Origin: Hyphomicrobiales bacterium
Lineage (GTDB): Bacteria; Pseudomonadota; Alphaproteobacteria; Rhizobiales; Methyloligellaceae
NCBI GenBank assembly: GCA_003228955.1
Contig: QIGN01000152.1
Location: forward strand, 1-59,697
Direction of reading: 5' to 3'
Length of the DNA stretch: 59,697 bases
In this document: one piece after another, positions 49,753 through 58,886 of the stretch
Numbering within the stretch: position 1 is the first letter of the stretch
How the letters are laid out: every line of letters begins with the position of its first letter
Position numbers and translations under genes: made by a program
Notes under the pieces: model-generated
What the model saw: the letters and a program-made list of their open reading frames with translations, nothing else
Database searches by the model: none
Told to the model about the DNA's origin: nothing

Positions 49753-50163
49753 TCACCCGTTATACCGGCACATGAATTCGACTTTGGAGCGGTCCGTGGG
49801 CATATCGCCGACCTGGCCACGCGCCGCGTCCGGTTTTCCGTCCACGTCCAGCAATTCCACATAGAAGCGCATATCGGGGCCCTCTTTCCCGTCCGCGCCC
49901 CTGGTCTTCACATAACCGCAGACCTGAACGGCCGGGTTTTCGGCCCGGGTGATGGCCGTGACCGCGCTCAGTTGCGCGGTGTCGGGATTGGAGACCATCT
50001 GCCTGACGCCGGCGCTCACGGCTTCGCTCTGGGCACTCGTCAGGGCAACGCGCGCAATGCCGGGCTGCCCGGTGGCGGCGGGCCGGCCACCCGAGGCACA
50101 GCCCGTGAGCAGGACCGCGCCAAACACCGAAACCACAATTTGTCCGCGCGTTGCCATATGCAT
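49753..50163 (-). CDS. Small lipoprotein of unknown function
   Basis: This protein has about 136 residues and the lipobox LLTGC (Cys22), so it is a predicted lipoprotein. The rest is a small domain with two further cysteines (QVCGYVKTRG and EFMCRYNG) that could form a disulfide. I know no family name for it. It starts at the base next to the stop of the upstream mltB-like gene (ATG at 50163 or 50157), so it is translated with it. Its place between two transglycosylase genes suggests a cell-wall role, for instance as a regulator, but this is only position. Confidence 0.75.
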   Translation of the reverse strand: MHMATRGQIVVSVFGAVLLTGCASGGRPAATGQPGIARVALTSAQSEAVSAGVRQMVSNPDTAQLSAVTAITRAENPAVQVCGYVKTRGADGKEGPDMRFYVELLDVDGKPDAARGQVGDMPTDRSKVEFMCRYNG

Positions 50164-51462
50164 TCAATTCTGCCCGCTTGTTGCAAATTTCAGCAAGGAG
50201 CGCGGCGGATAACAGGTCACCTTCTGGCCGAGCGACTTCTGCCACCTGCCCACGGCGGAGCGGGTTCTGGACCCGATCAGCCCGTCGATTTTACCAGCGT
50301 CATGCCCCGCTTTGGTGGCCGCAATCTGCAACCGTTTCATCTCATCGCGTTTGAAACTCTGCACCTGCGACCAGCCGCGCTCGAAGTTCCCGCCAAAGCG
50401 AATCCGGTCGGCGACATGCCCGACATAGAGCGCATAGAGGTCGGCCTTGTTGTAGGCGCGGAAAACTTCAAAATTTTCCAGCACAAGGAAAGCGGGTCCA
50501 AGGGTTCCCGCCGGGGCGACCAGATGGGTTTTTTCGTTCAGACGCTTTTCGAGAAATTTTCTGCCGAATGTGCGCGCGACGCCAAGCCCGGCCCACTCCC
50601 TGATGGTCCGCGCATTGGCTTTGCCTTCCAGCGTGCAGTCGAAGCCTTTGGGCAGGCGCACTTCATAGCCCCAGGCTTTTCCCTTCTGCCAGCCCTTTTG
50701 TTTGAGAAAATTCGCGGTCGACGCGAGCGCGTCGGGGATCGTACCCCAGATGTCGCGCCGTCCATCGCCATTGAAATCGACCGCGTAATTTCGAAAATCG
50801 CTGGGCAGGAACTGGGTGTGCCCCATGGCGCCCGCCCAGGAGCTGCGCATGCCCGCGCGTGTTACATGGCCCTCCTGCAGGATGCCAAGGGCGACAATCA
50901 GCTCTTCGCGGAATTTCTCCTGGCGCCGCCCCATAAAGGCCAGTGTCGCCAGTGCTTCCACCGCATTGTAGGGGAGTTTGGCGCGGCCGAAGGCGGTCTC
51001 GCGGCCCCAGATCGCCAGAACGACTTGCGGTTCGACACCGTATTTTTTCTCAATGGCCTCCAGCGTATCCTTCCATTTGACGAGATTCTCGCGTCCCAGT
51101 CTGGTGAGCCATCTGAGACCCTTTTTGGGAAAGTAGCGCGCCGGGCGGTCGAATTCCGCCTGCTGTTTCTGGCGGTCTTTTTTCTCGGCGCGCGGGCGCG
51201 CCGGTTGTCCCTCGCCAAGTTCGGGCGGCGCCAGATCCGGCATTTTCCAGTCCAGCTTCACGCCCTTCATGGCGGCGTCAAACGTCTCGTTCTTTATGCC
51301 GCGCGATACCGCCTCGCCGCGCAACTGAACAAGCCAACCGGTGAAATTTTTCGCCACCGCCGCACGATAGGCCCCCTTGCCGTCTTGTGCGATGGCCGGG
51401 GAAGAAAGCCCGAGGCCAAGACCCGCAACCTGCGCGAGGAGGCCCGCCCAAAAACTCCGCAT
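50164..51462 (-). CDS. Lytic murein transglycosylase B family, paralogue 2
   Basis: From the ATG at 51462 the protein has 432 residues. It has a signal peptide (about 1-26), an insert rich in charged residues (about 75-110; KKDRQKQQ), Glu155 in WGRETAFGRAKLPYN, SWAGAMGHTQFLPSDF, DFNGDGRRDIWGTIPDALAS, and a weaker C-terminal peptidoglycan-binding domain. It is clearly a paralogue of the gene at 48454, differing mainly in the insert and the tail. The frame extends 16 residues upstream without support. It is the first gene of the envelope cluster. Confidence 0.93.
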   Translation of the reverse strand: MRSFWAGLLAQVAGLGLGLSSPAIAQDGKGAYRAAVAKNFTGWLVQLRGEAVSRGIKNETFDAAMKGVKLDWKMPDLAPPELGEGQPARPRAEKKDRQKQQAEFDRPARYFPKKGLRWLTRLGRENLVKWKDTLEAIEKKYGVEPQVVLAIWGRETAFGRAKLPYNAVEALATLAFMGRRQEKFREELIVALGILQEGHVTRAGMRSSWAGAMGHTQFLPSDFRNYAVDFNGDGRRDIWGTIPDALASTANFLKQKGWQKGKAWGYEVRLPKGFDCTLEGKANARTIREWAGLGVARTFGRKFLEKRLNEKTHLVAPAGTLGPAFLVLENFEVFRAYNKADLYALYVGHVADRIRFGGNFERGWSQVQSFKRDEMKRLQIAATKAGHDAGKIDGLIGSRTRSAVGRWQKSLGQKVTCYPPRSLLKFATSGQN

Positions 51463-51598
51463 CGTGTTTTCTCTGGCGGCATATCCCGCGCCGCCACTCC
51501 CTCTTTTCACCAGAGGTGAAAATTGGGCGAGAGCGCACGCTATTGCAAGCCCCGAGTGAAACGAATTGAGAGAACGGATATGTTTCTGAAGCGGGCTC

Positions 51599-52591
51599 TT
51601 AAGAAGCCACCTTCAATGCTGAAAGGTGCGCCTCCCAGGCATGGGCATGAGCGACGATGGTTTCCAGATCGTCATATTCGGGCTTCCAGGAAAGCAGTTC
51701 CCGCAGACGGCCCGCATCGGCGACAAGATTTGCCGGATCGCCCGCGCGCCGGGCGCCCATGCGCACCTCGAATTCGCTTTTCGAGGCCGCTCTGACCGCC
51801 TCGATCACTTCCAGCACGGAAAATCCGCGCCCATAGCCGCAATTGAGGACCTGCGAGCCTCCGCCATCGCGCAGATAGCCAAGCGCGGAGCTGTGGGCCC
51901 GCGCCAGGTCGGAGACGTGAATATAGTCGCGGATGCAGGTGCCGTCGGGCGTGGGGTAGTCCGTGCCGTAAACCTCGATATGAGAGCGCTGCCCGAGGGC
52001 TGTCTGGGCCGCGACCTTGATGAGATGCGTGGCCTCGGGCGTGGACTGGCCGCAGCGCCCTTGCGGGTCCGCGCCGGCCACATTGAAATAGCGCAGCGCC
52101 ACATAGTTGAAGTCATGGGCGGCGGCGGTGTCGCGCAGCATGGTCTCGGTCATCAGCTTCGATGAGCCATAGGGTGAAATCGGCGCGAGCGGCATATCCT
52201 CGCGCACCGGGCTTGTTTCGGGCATTCCATAGACGGCGGCGGTTGAGGAGAAGATGAAATGCCTGACCCCGCATGAGACCGCGCAGGCCATGAGGGCGCG
52301 CGAATTGACGGTGTTGTTATGATAATAGCCAAGCGGATCGGTCACCGAATCCGGCACAACGATGGAGCCGGCGAAATGAATGATGGCGTTCACGCCATAG
52401 TCGAGAATTGCGGATTTGACGCAAGCCGGATCGCCCACATCGCCGATGACCAGCGGGACATCTCCGGGCAGCGCGCCGCGGTCTCCGGTGGAAAGATTGT
52501 CGAGCACGACGAGCCGCTGGCCCGCCTGGCGCAGCTCGTAAACCATGTGACTGCCGATATATCCCGCGCCGCCGGTAACCAATACGCTCAT
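51599..52591 (-). CDS. galE: UDP-glucose 4-epimerase
   Basis: GalE interconverts UDP-glucose and UDP-galactose. The 330-residue protein starts MSVLVTGGAGYIGSHMVYEL with the NAD-binding GGAGYIGS (7-14). It has the catalytic YGSSK motif, DYPTPDGTCIRDYIHVSDLA and NCGYGRGFSVLEVI. Longer in-frame starts upstream would overlap the galU promoter and lack family support. It is divergent from galU, which makes its substrate, so the 131 bases between them probably hold both promoters. Confidence 0.96.
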   Translation of the reverse strand: MSVLVTGGAGYIGSHMVYELRQAGQRLVVLDNLSTGDRGALPGDVPLVIGDVGDPACVKSAILDYGVNAIIHFAGSIVVPDSVTDPLGYYHNNTVNSRALMACAVSCGVRHFIFSSTAAVYGMPETSPVREDMPLAPISPYGSSKLMTETMLRDTAAAHDFNYVALRYFNVAGADPQGRCGQSTPEATHLIKVAAQTALGQRSHIEVYGTDYPTPDGTCIRDYIHVSDLARAHSSALGYLRDGGGSQVLNCGYGRGFSVLEVIEAVRAASKSEFEVRMGARRAGDPANLVADAGRLRELLSWKPEYDDLETIVAHAHAWEAHLSALKVAS

Positions 52592-52722
52592 GAAACCGCC
52601 CCGCCCCATTCGCCGAATAAGAATTTCGCAATTCTCTGGTGATAGGGCATAGAGGTTTAAGGAGAGTAAGCTCATGCCAGACACTCGTTTCTTGGTAACC
52701 AAATCATGACTGGGACAGGCTC

Positions 52723-53595
52723 ATGACCGCACCGATCCGCAAGGCTGTATTCCCCGTTGCCGGGCTTGGCACGCGCTTTCTGCCCGCCACGAAGGCGATG
52801 CCGAAGGAAATGCTGACCGTCGTCGACAAGCCCCTCATCCAGCATGTGGTGGATGAAGCGCGCGCGGGCGGGATCGAGCATTTCATTTTTGTCACCGGAC
52901 GCAACAAGGGTGTTATCGAGGATCATTTCGACAAGCAGATCGAGCTGGAAAAAACACTGAAAGAGCGCGGCAAACAGGCCGAACTGGACATGCTGACCGC
53001 GAGCCTGCCCGGCCCCGGACAGACCAGCTTCACCCGCCAGCAGGAACCCCTCGGGCTCGGACACGCGGTCTGGTGCGCGCGCGATCTGGTGGGCGATGAG
53101 CCCTTTGCGCTGCTGCTGCCCGACGTGCTGGTGCAATCGAACGGCAAAGGGTGCCTGGCGCAGCTTCAGGAGGAATATGAGCGTACGGGCGGCAATGTCC
53201 TGGCGGTCGAGGAAGTGCCCGATGACGCCACGCATCAATATGGCATTGTCGATATCGAGCGCGGCCCTGGGGCGAGCCACGCCATCAAAAGCATGGTGGA
53301 AAAACCCGCACGGGGCACTGCGCCATCGAATCTCACCATCATGGGGCGCTATCTGCTGCAACCGGAGATATTCGGCATTCTCGAAGGTCAGCAAAGCGGC
53401 GCGGGCGGGGAGATTCAGATTACCGACGCGATGATTACGCTGCTCGCCAGCCAGAAGTTTACGGCAGTTGAATATCAAGGCAAGAGCTTCGACTGCGGCT
53501 CGAAAATCGGCTTCCTCACCGCCAATATCGCCTTTGCGCTGGCGCGCGAGGATTTGCGGGACCCGCTGCTCGGGGAAATCGGGAAACTGACCTGA
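52723..53595 (+). CDS. galU: UTP--glucose-1-phosphate uridylyltransferase
   Basis: GalU makes UDP-glucose from UTP and glucose-1-phosphate, for surface polysaccharides and GalE. The 290-residue product has [47 protein letters not shown] and the C-terminal block [19 protein letters not shown]. The GDSG-like and EKP motifs ([10 protein letters not shown]) are in place. It is a normal, complete gene facing away from galE. Confidence 0.96.
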   Translation: MTAPIRKAVFPVAGLGTRFLPATKAMPKEMLTVVDKPLIQHVVDEARAGGIEHFIFVTGRNKGVIEDHFDKQIELEKTLKERGKQAELDMLTASLPGPGQTSFTRQQEPLGLGHAVWCARDLVGDEPFALLLPDVLVQSNGKGCLAQLQEEYERTGGNVLAVEEVPDDATHQYGIVDIERGPGASHAIKSMVEKPARGTAPSNLTIMGRYLLQPEIFGILEGQQSGAGGEIQITDAMITLLASQKFTAVEYQGKSFDCGSKIGFLTANIAFALAREDLRDPLLGEIGKLT

Positions 53596-53616
53596 GGGAG
53601 CTAAGGAGCTAAAAGG

Positions 53617-55170
53617 CTAGCGGCGCAGGCGCACACCGAGCCGGAATTCATTGACGCTGTAGTCACTGTCCGGCGTGTTGCTGGTCGAGTCGAGATAGCT
53701 GTAAGCCGCCGTCAGCGCCGCGCTGCGGGTAAAGTTATATTCGCCGGTAAGGGCGAACTCGATATCCTCATCCAGATCGCCGCTGCCGGAGGATTCTTCC
53801 CTCTCATATCCCAGGGACGCCCCCAGGGTGATATTGCGGCGGGGGCTGTGCTCAATCGATATAGCCACGCTGCGGACGATCGAGCCGGCGGAACCGGCCT
53901 GCGTTGTTTCATTGACATCGGAGGACGCATCGAGGCGCAGCGTCGTCAGCCCGGTCGCCCGCCACTCCAGGCCGGCATTGAATATCAGGCCGGTGATATC
54001 CGAGAGCGTCGCCTCCTCCGGTATCTGGCGCGCGTATCCCGCGCTGATTTCACCGGTCAGCTTTCCGGTCAGCTGAAACGACAGGCCGCCCTGAACATCC
54101 TGGCCTGAAGAACCATTGCGGGTCCCGTCGTCATCGACGCTTTCAGCAAAAACCCGTTTGTTGAAGGCGGCCTCGAGGAAGGCGGCCACACCGGGCTGAA
54201 ACTCGTAGGACGCGCGCGCCGTCACGCGGCGCTCGGTCAGGTCCCGGTCATCATTGTTATTGACCGAACCGTCCGCATTCGTTCCGTCGTCGAAATCCTC
54301 TTCGGAAATTTCTCCGCGCAGGGTCACTGTGACGCGGTTGAAACCTTGATTGCCCTCCAGCGAAACGTCCCGGTTGCGCGTTTCGGCGCGCCCGACGGTT
54401 CCGGAGGGAAAATCGCGGGACGAGCGGTCTTCGAGCGATTGGGAGTAACTCGCCCCGGCCGTCAGATTGGTGTTGCGGCGAATGTCGAGCCGCCCGGTCA
54501 CGCCCGCCGAAAAAGTCTCGTCGTCCTCGCTTGGGAAACGGTCATAGTAGCTGCGCACGCCGCTCAGTGTGCCAGCGAGGGAATTACGGCTCCAGTCGGA
54601 CTCAACCCGCAGGCTGGGTGTCAGAACCAGCACCCGGTCGCCCCGCGGGCTGGTGGTGGAAAGGAACAGATTGTCGTCATACAGGGTCTCCACGGAAAGT
54701 TCCGGGAACAGCACAAAACTCCCCACCCGCACGCCCAATGCGGCGTAAGGGTCCTCTTCCGTCTCATCGGCGCCTTGCGCGCCCTGACCGGCGCCATTGG
54801 CAACGGCGATGCTCTGCTCCCTCTGGTTCACATCCAGACCGGGGGCCGTCAGCGGGTCGCGGAAGGGATCGGGCGACTCGCGAAACAGCACCTCGGCCGT
54901 GTCCTGACCGGCTGCATCCCTGTTGCCCGGGTCCTGGTCCGCGGTGTCCCGGCGCCGGCTGCCGGTGTCGCCATCCTGCTCCGGCTCGAGGCGCCCGCGC
55001 AGACCGCGCCGGTCGGCTGCCGCGTCATCGAATATCTCGTCCTGATCGCGTGGCTGCTCTTCGAACGGGTCCACCACCTGACCCACGGCGGACGTCGGCG
55101 CCAGCCCGGCCGCGAGCGCCAGAGCCCCAAACGCGGCAAGCGCGCAACGGTATTTTTTCAAACGCGCCAA
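53617..55170 (-). CDS. Outer-membrane beta-barrel protein (BBP2-like)
   Basis: From a TTG at 55170 with GAGGTGG upstream, the protein has 517 residues. It has a signal peptide (about 1-31, ending TSAVGQ), an acidic, disordered linker (about 32-140; many D, E, R, G), and then a barrel of alternating strands ending EFRLGVRLRR with no closing aromatic residue. The pattern resembles the putative beta-barrel porin 2 family seen with exopolysaccharide genes. Next to galE, galU and kdsD it may help surface polysaccharide export. The start is the least certain part; the frame runs 105 codons further without support. Confidence 0.82.
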   Translation of the reverse strand: MARLKKYRCALAAFGALALAAGLAPTSAVGQVVDPFEEQPRDQDEIFDDAAADRRGLRGRLEPEQDGDTGSRRRDTADQDPGNRDAAGQDTAEVLFRESPDPFRDPLTAPGLDVNQREQSIAVANGAGQGAQGADETEEDPYAALGVRVGSFVLFPELSVETLYDDNLFLSTTSPRGDRVLVLTPSLRVESDWSRNSLAGTLSGVRSYYDRFPSEDDETFSAGVTGRLDIRRNTNLTAGASYSQSLEDRSSRDFPSGTVGRAETRNRDVSLEGNQGFNRVTVTLRGEISEEDFDDGTNADGSVNNNDDRDLTERRVTARASYEFQPGVAAFLEAAFNKRVFAESVDDDGTRNGSSGQDVQGGLSFQLTGKLTGEISAGYARQIPEEATLSDITGLIFNAGLEWRATGLTTLRLDASSDVNETTQAGSAGSIVRSVAISIEHSPRRNITLGASLGYEREESSGSGDLDEDIEFALTGEYNFTRSAALTAAYSYLDSTSNTPDSDYSVNEFRLGVRLRR

Positions 55171-55421
55171 GTCCGCACCACCTCGCACACCATAAATCCA
55201 CGGCGCCCTTGCGGGGCCGTCCCGATAAGCAATAGCGTTGTGGAGTGAGCCTATGGCGAACAGGGTTAACGAGCCGTTTACCATAAAGCGATGCCTCACA
55301 TTGGCTTCGCCCTGAACCATGACCTCAAAAATGACCCGCGGCACAAAACCGGTTGGCTTCGCCGCGGGCAAAGGCGTATTGTGCGCCCGCAAACACTGAC
55401 GCGTACGGAGTTCCAAGCCCC

Positions 55422-56432
55422 ATGCCGGTCCCGGCCAAGAAAACCACCGACCAGCCAGTCCGCCCGGATGAACAGCTGATCGCATCCGCGCGGCGCACGC
55501 TCGATCTGGAAAGCAAGGGGCTGCGCGCGCTGGAGCTGGCGCTTGCCGATGGGCTGGCGGGCAGCTTTGCCGCGGCTGTACACATCATCCACGATGCCCC
55601 GGGACGGGTGATTGTCACCGGAATCGGGAAAAGCGGCCATGTGGCCCAGAAGGTCGCGGCGACTCTGGCCTCGACAGGAACGCCGGCCTTTTTCGTGCAT
55701 CCAAGCGAAGCCAGCCACGGCGACCTCGGCATGATTACCTCGGACGACGCGGTGCTGGCCTTTTCCTGGTCCGGCGAGACTGTGGAATTCTCAAGCCTCA
55801 TCACCTATGCGGGGCGCTTCGCCGTGCCGCTGATTGCGGTGACATCGCGAAGCGACAGCACACTGGCCAGGGCGTCAGCGGTAACCCTTGCCCTGCCACG
55901 CGCGAAGGAGGCCTGTCCGCACGGGCTCGCCCCCACCACATCGACCCTCATGCAACTGGCGCTTGGCGATTGCCTTGCGCTCGCACTGCTTGAGAGCAAA
56001 GGATTTTCGGTAAAGGACTTCAAGGCATTGCACCCCGGAGGGCAACTGGGGGCGCGGCTGAAATTCGTATCCGACATCATGCATTCCGGTGACCGGGTGC
56101 CGCTCGTCGGCGGCGACATGCCCATGGGTGAGGCGCTCGTCATCATGACCGAAAAGAGTTTCGGCTGCCTGGGAGTGACGGACCCGAAGGGCCACCTTAC
56201 GGGCATCATCACCGATGGCGATCTGCGCCGCAATATGGGACCGGACCTGCACACCGCGCTCACCGGTGCGATCATGACCGGTAATCCCAAGACGATTGCG
56301 CCCGACACTCTTGCGAGCGCGGCCCTGGAAGTCATCAACTCCCTGAGCATCACCGCGCTCTTCGTTGTGGAAGACGGCAAGCCCGTTGGCATTGTCCATA
56401 TCCACGATCTCCTGCATATTGGCGTCGCCTGA
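55422..56432 (+). CDS. kdsD: Arabinose-5-phosphate isomerase KdsD (KpsF/GutQ family)
   Basis: KdsD turns ribulose-5-phosphate into arabinose-5-phosphate for Kdo synthesis in LPS. From the ATG at 55422 the protein has 336 residues. It has an SIS sugar-isomerase domain (ITGIGKSGHVAQKVAATLAS…HPSEASHGDLGM) followed by two CBS motifs (SDIMHSGDRVPLVGGDMPMG and ITGNPKT-type second half). The frame runs 23 codons further upstream but they are not conserved. kdsA, kdsC and lpt genes, which often lie nearby, are not in the window. Confidence 0.94.
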   Translation: MPVPAKKTTDQPVRPDEQLIASARRTLDLESKGLRALELALADGLAGSFAAAVHIIHDAPGRVIVTGIGKSGHVAQKVAATLASTGTPAFFVHPSEASHGDLGMITSDDAVLAFSWSGETVEFSSLITYAGRFAVPLIAVTSRSDSTLARASAVTLALPRAKEACPHGLAPTTSTLMQLALGDCLALALLESKGFSVKDFKALHPGGQLGARLKFVSDIMHSGDRVPLVGGDMPMGEALVIMTEKSFGCLGVTDPKGHLTGIITDGDLRRNMGPDLHTALTGAIMTGNPKTIAPDTLASAALEVINSLSITALFVVEDGKPVGIVHIHDLLHIGVA

Positions 56433-56539
56433 CACGCACATATTCGGCGCGGACCCCCGGCATCCTTAATTTCTTTTTAAGCAGAGTTCCCCAAACTGAC
56501 CTTATGGCTGCCGCCCAACGCGCGGCCGGTGGGGGACCA

Positions 56540-56782
56540 GTGAATAGCCGCAGTTCATTAGATCGTTTGATTTTACGCGCTCTGGCCCTGTCTTTCGTAA
56601 CAGTGTTCCTGGCGGGCTGCATGGCCGGTGCGGCCGCGACCGTGGTCTCGCAAACTGTGAAGACGACCGCAAAGGTCGCCGGCACCGCGGCGCGCATTAC
56701 CCTGGACGGCGCGCGCGTCGTCTCGAATACGGTCACCAGGCCGTTCCGCAAGGCCGACGAAACCGGCGCGCCCGCCAAATAG
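56540..56782 (+). CDS. Small lipoprotein of unknown function
   Basis: This small protein of about 80 residues from a GTG at 56540 (GGGGG upstream), or 92 from the ATG at 56504, has the lipobox FLAGC. After it comes an alanine/threonine/valine-rich stretch (MAGAAATVVSQTVKTTAKVA, ARITLDGARVVSNTV). It is predicted to be a lipoprotein with a short outward helix. I know no family for it. It follows kdsD by about 100 bases. Confidence 0.7.
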   Translation: MNSRSSLDRLILRALALSFVTVFLAGCMAGAAATVVSQTVKTTAKVAGTAARITLDGARVVSNTVTRPFRKADETGAPAK

Positions 56783-57160
56783 CGAGCCCCCGCCGGCGCC
56801 TCCCGCCCCTTTACCCGCTTTTCTCCCGCACGCGCCTCAACCCGATGGAAGCAGGGGTGGTTTGCCGCCATATTGCACTCATGGTAAATAATGTGTAACC
56901 GGGATCGTGGGAAAATCATTCAAAAACATAATATTAATATATTGATAACCATGTTTTTATTTATAATACTTGAGGTATTATTCGATTTTCTAATCACAGG
57001 CATTTATGGATAACAATGTATTACTGAGAAAAATATCACAAATACATACTCATCTGCTTCTCTTTTAGTGAATGGTTAGGGTGTTTCCTCCTACAATTCC
57101 GGTGAATTTTCAGGGGATTTCTTTGCCCGCCAGCAGCGGGACAGGAGCGTCGGGGGACAC
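56783..57160. other. Intergenic region with an AT-rich island before motA
   Basis: I see no gene in these 378 bases. From about 56914 to 57066 the base content drops to roughly a quarter G+C, in contrast to the window. It holds a perfect 7-base inverted repeat (ATAATAC 56963-56969, GTATTAT 56975-56981). Two stretches resemble the CtrA target TTAA-N7-TTAA with a mismatch (TTAA-N7-ATAA at 56934-56948). The motA ribosome site GGGGGA follows at the end. Confidence 0.6.
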
Positions 57161-57943
57161 ATGGATATCGCAACAATCGCCGGTATTATCGCCGGGAGCG
57201 TCGTTGTCGGGTTCGCCATTCTGACGGGCGGCGATGTCGGGACATTCGTCAATGTACCCTCCATGCTGATCGTGATTGGCGGTGGCTTCGCGGCAACGGT
57301 CATCCGGTTTCCGCTGAAGAATGTGTTTCAGGCGCTCGCGCTTGGGGGAAAAGTCGCCTTTACGCACAAGCAGACCGACCCCAAGGAAATGATCGATCAG
57401 ATTGCCGAACTGGCCGACAAGGTGCGGCGCGAGGGACCTCTCTCCCTGGACAATCTTGAAGTCGACGATCCGTTCCTGAAAAAAGGCTCGCAATTCGTCG
57501 CCGATGGGTACGACCCGGCCTTCATCCAGGAGTCGCTGGAGCTTGAGCGCGATCAGAATCTTTCCCGCCTCGACGAAGCAAAGCGCATCTACAAGGCCAT
57601 CGGCGATGCCGCCCCGGCCTTCGGGATGATCGGCACCATCGTCGGCCTGGTGCAGATGCTGAGCAATATGGAGGACCCCTCCACCATCGGCCCGGCCATG
57701 GCGGTGGCGCTTCTGACCACCCTCTATGGCGCGCTGATCGCCAACCTTGTCGCCCTGCCGATTGCCGACAAGCTGGGAACCAAGGCCAAGATCGTCGATG
57801 TAAGCCAGACCCTGACAATTGACGGGGTCATGCAGCTGAGCGCGGGTAAAAATCCGAATCTCATCCGCGAGATGCTGGTCGCCTATCTGCCGGAAAAGGC
57901 GCGCATGGAGGCGGTCGCGGCCGAAGCGGCGGCAGCCACCTGA
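57161..57943 (+). CDS. motA: Flagellar motor stator protein MotA
   Basis: MotA forms, with MotB, the proton or sodium channel that drives the flagellar motor. The 260-residue product has four helices: two at the N-terminus (DIATIAGIIAGSVVVGFAIL and VPSMLIVIGGGFAATVIRF) and two after a large cytoplasmic loop (APAFGMIGTIVGLVQMLSNM and MAVALLTTLYGALIANLVAL). The conserved proline blocks are present. This is the PomA/MotA length and pattern. A GGGGGA site is upstream. Confidence 0.93.
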   Translation: MDIATIAGIIAGSVVVGFAILTGGDVGTFVNVPSMLIVIGGGFAATVIRFPLKNVFQALALGGKVAFTHKQTDPKEMIDQIAELADKVRREGPLSLDNLEVDDPFLKKGSQFVADGYDPAFIQESLELERDQNLSRLDEAKRIYKAIGDAAPAFGMIGTIVGLVQMLSNMEDPSTIGPAMAVALLTTLYGALIANLVALPIADKLGTKAKIVDVSQTLTIDGVMQLSAGKNPNLIREMLVAYLPEKARMEAVAAEAAAAT

Positions 57944-57988
57944 ACATAAGGCGCTCAAGGCCCGAGCCGGCAGCGAACGGAAGAGAAA

Positions 57989-58864
57989 ATGGCAAGAAGA
58001 GCTCCTGATCCCGATCCAGGCCTGCCGGAGTGGCTGGTCACCTTCGCCGATCTGATGACGATCCTCGTCGTGTTCTTTGTCCTGATCATATCGTTCTCGA
58101 TTCAGGATAAGGAAAAGCTGGAGATCGTGGCCGGCTCCATGCGAGAGGCATTCGGTATCAAATATGTCGAGCGCAAGGCCGGCATGGTCGAGATCGAAGG
58201 CTCGCCAGTGCGCGACTATGTCAAACGCATATCGCAGATTTCACGCGACTCGGATTCCGACTTCGCCGAGAGAGACCATGATCTGAGGCGCAAGCAGGGC
58301 CCCGAGGCTAATACCTACGATATCGAGAAAGCGGAAATCGAGCGCCCGCGCCAATTTGCCGTCGCCGCCGCGTCACTGCGCCAGGCGTGGCGGGAGCTGC
58401 CGGAGATTACCGAGCTGTCCGACAATATCCAGGTCGAGGAGACGCCTGAAGGCCTGCACATCCAGCTGGTCGATCAGGAAGGGCGGTCCATGTTCCCGCA
58501 AGGCTCGGTCGTGCCCTATGAACGCACCATAAAACTGCTGGCGAAAATGGCGCCGATACTGAAAAACCTGCCGAACCGGATTCAGATTACCGGCCACACC
58601 GACGCAACGCGGCTTTACTCCAAGCCCGGTTATACGCTTTGGGATCTGTCGTCCGACCGGGCCAGGGCGGCACGGCGTATTCTGGCTGAAAACGGGCTGC
58701 CCAACGACCGTTTCCATTCGGTCATCGGGCGCGCCGACGCCGAACCGCTGTTTCCCGAAGACCCGTTTCTGGCGTCGAACCGGCGCATTTCCATTCTGGT
58801 CATGTCCGAAGCGCCGCCCTTCCCCATCGATCACAAGCCGGGGCGCCCCAGCCGGAAAAAGTAG
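57989..58864 (+). CDS. motB: Flagellar motor stator protein MotB
   Basis: This 291-residue stator protein is anchored by one helix carrying the critical Asp21 in WLVTFADLMTILVVFFVLII. A periplasmic linker of about 140 residues follows, with highly charged segments (ERDHDLRRKQGPEANTYDIE), then a C-terminal OmpA-like domain (about 160-275; RIQITGHTDATRLYSK, LSSDRARAARRILAENGLPN, NRRISILVM) that binds peptidoglycan. It follows motA by 45 bases and is cotranscribed. No other flagellar gene is in the window. Confidence 0.93.
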   Translation: MARRAPDPDPGLPEWLVTFADLMTILVVFFVLIISFSIQDKEKLEIVAGSMREAFGIKYVERKAGMVEIEGSPVRDYVKRISQISRDSDSDFAERDHDLRRKQGPEANTYDIEKAEIERPRQFAVAAASLRQAWRELPEITELSDNIQVEETPEGLHIQLVDQEGRSMFPQGSVVPYERTIKLLAKMAPILKNLPNRIQITGHTDATRLYSKPGYTLWDLSSDRARAARRILAENGLPNDRFHSVIGRADAEPLFPEDPFLASNRRISILVMSEAPPFPIDHKPGRPSRKK

Positions 58865-58886
58865 TTTTACGCGGGAGTGCCCGGCC

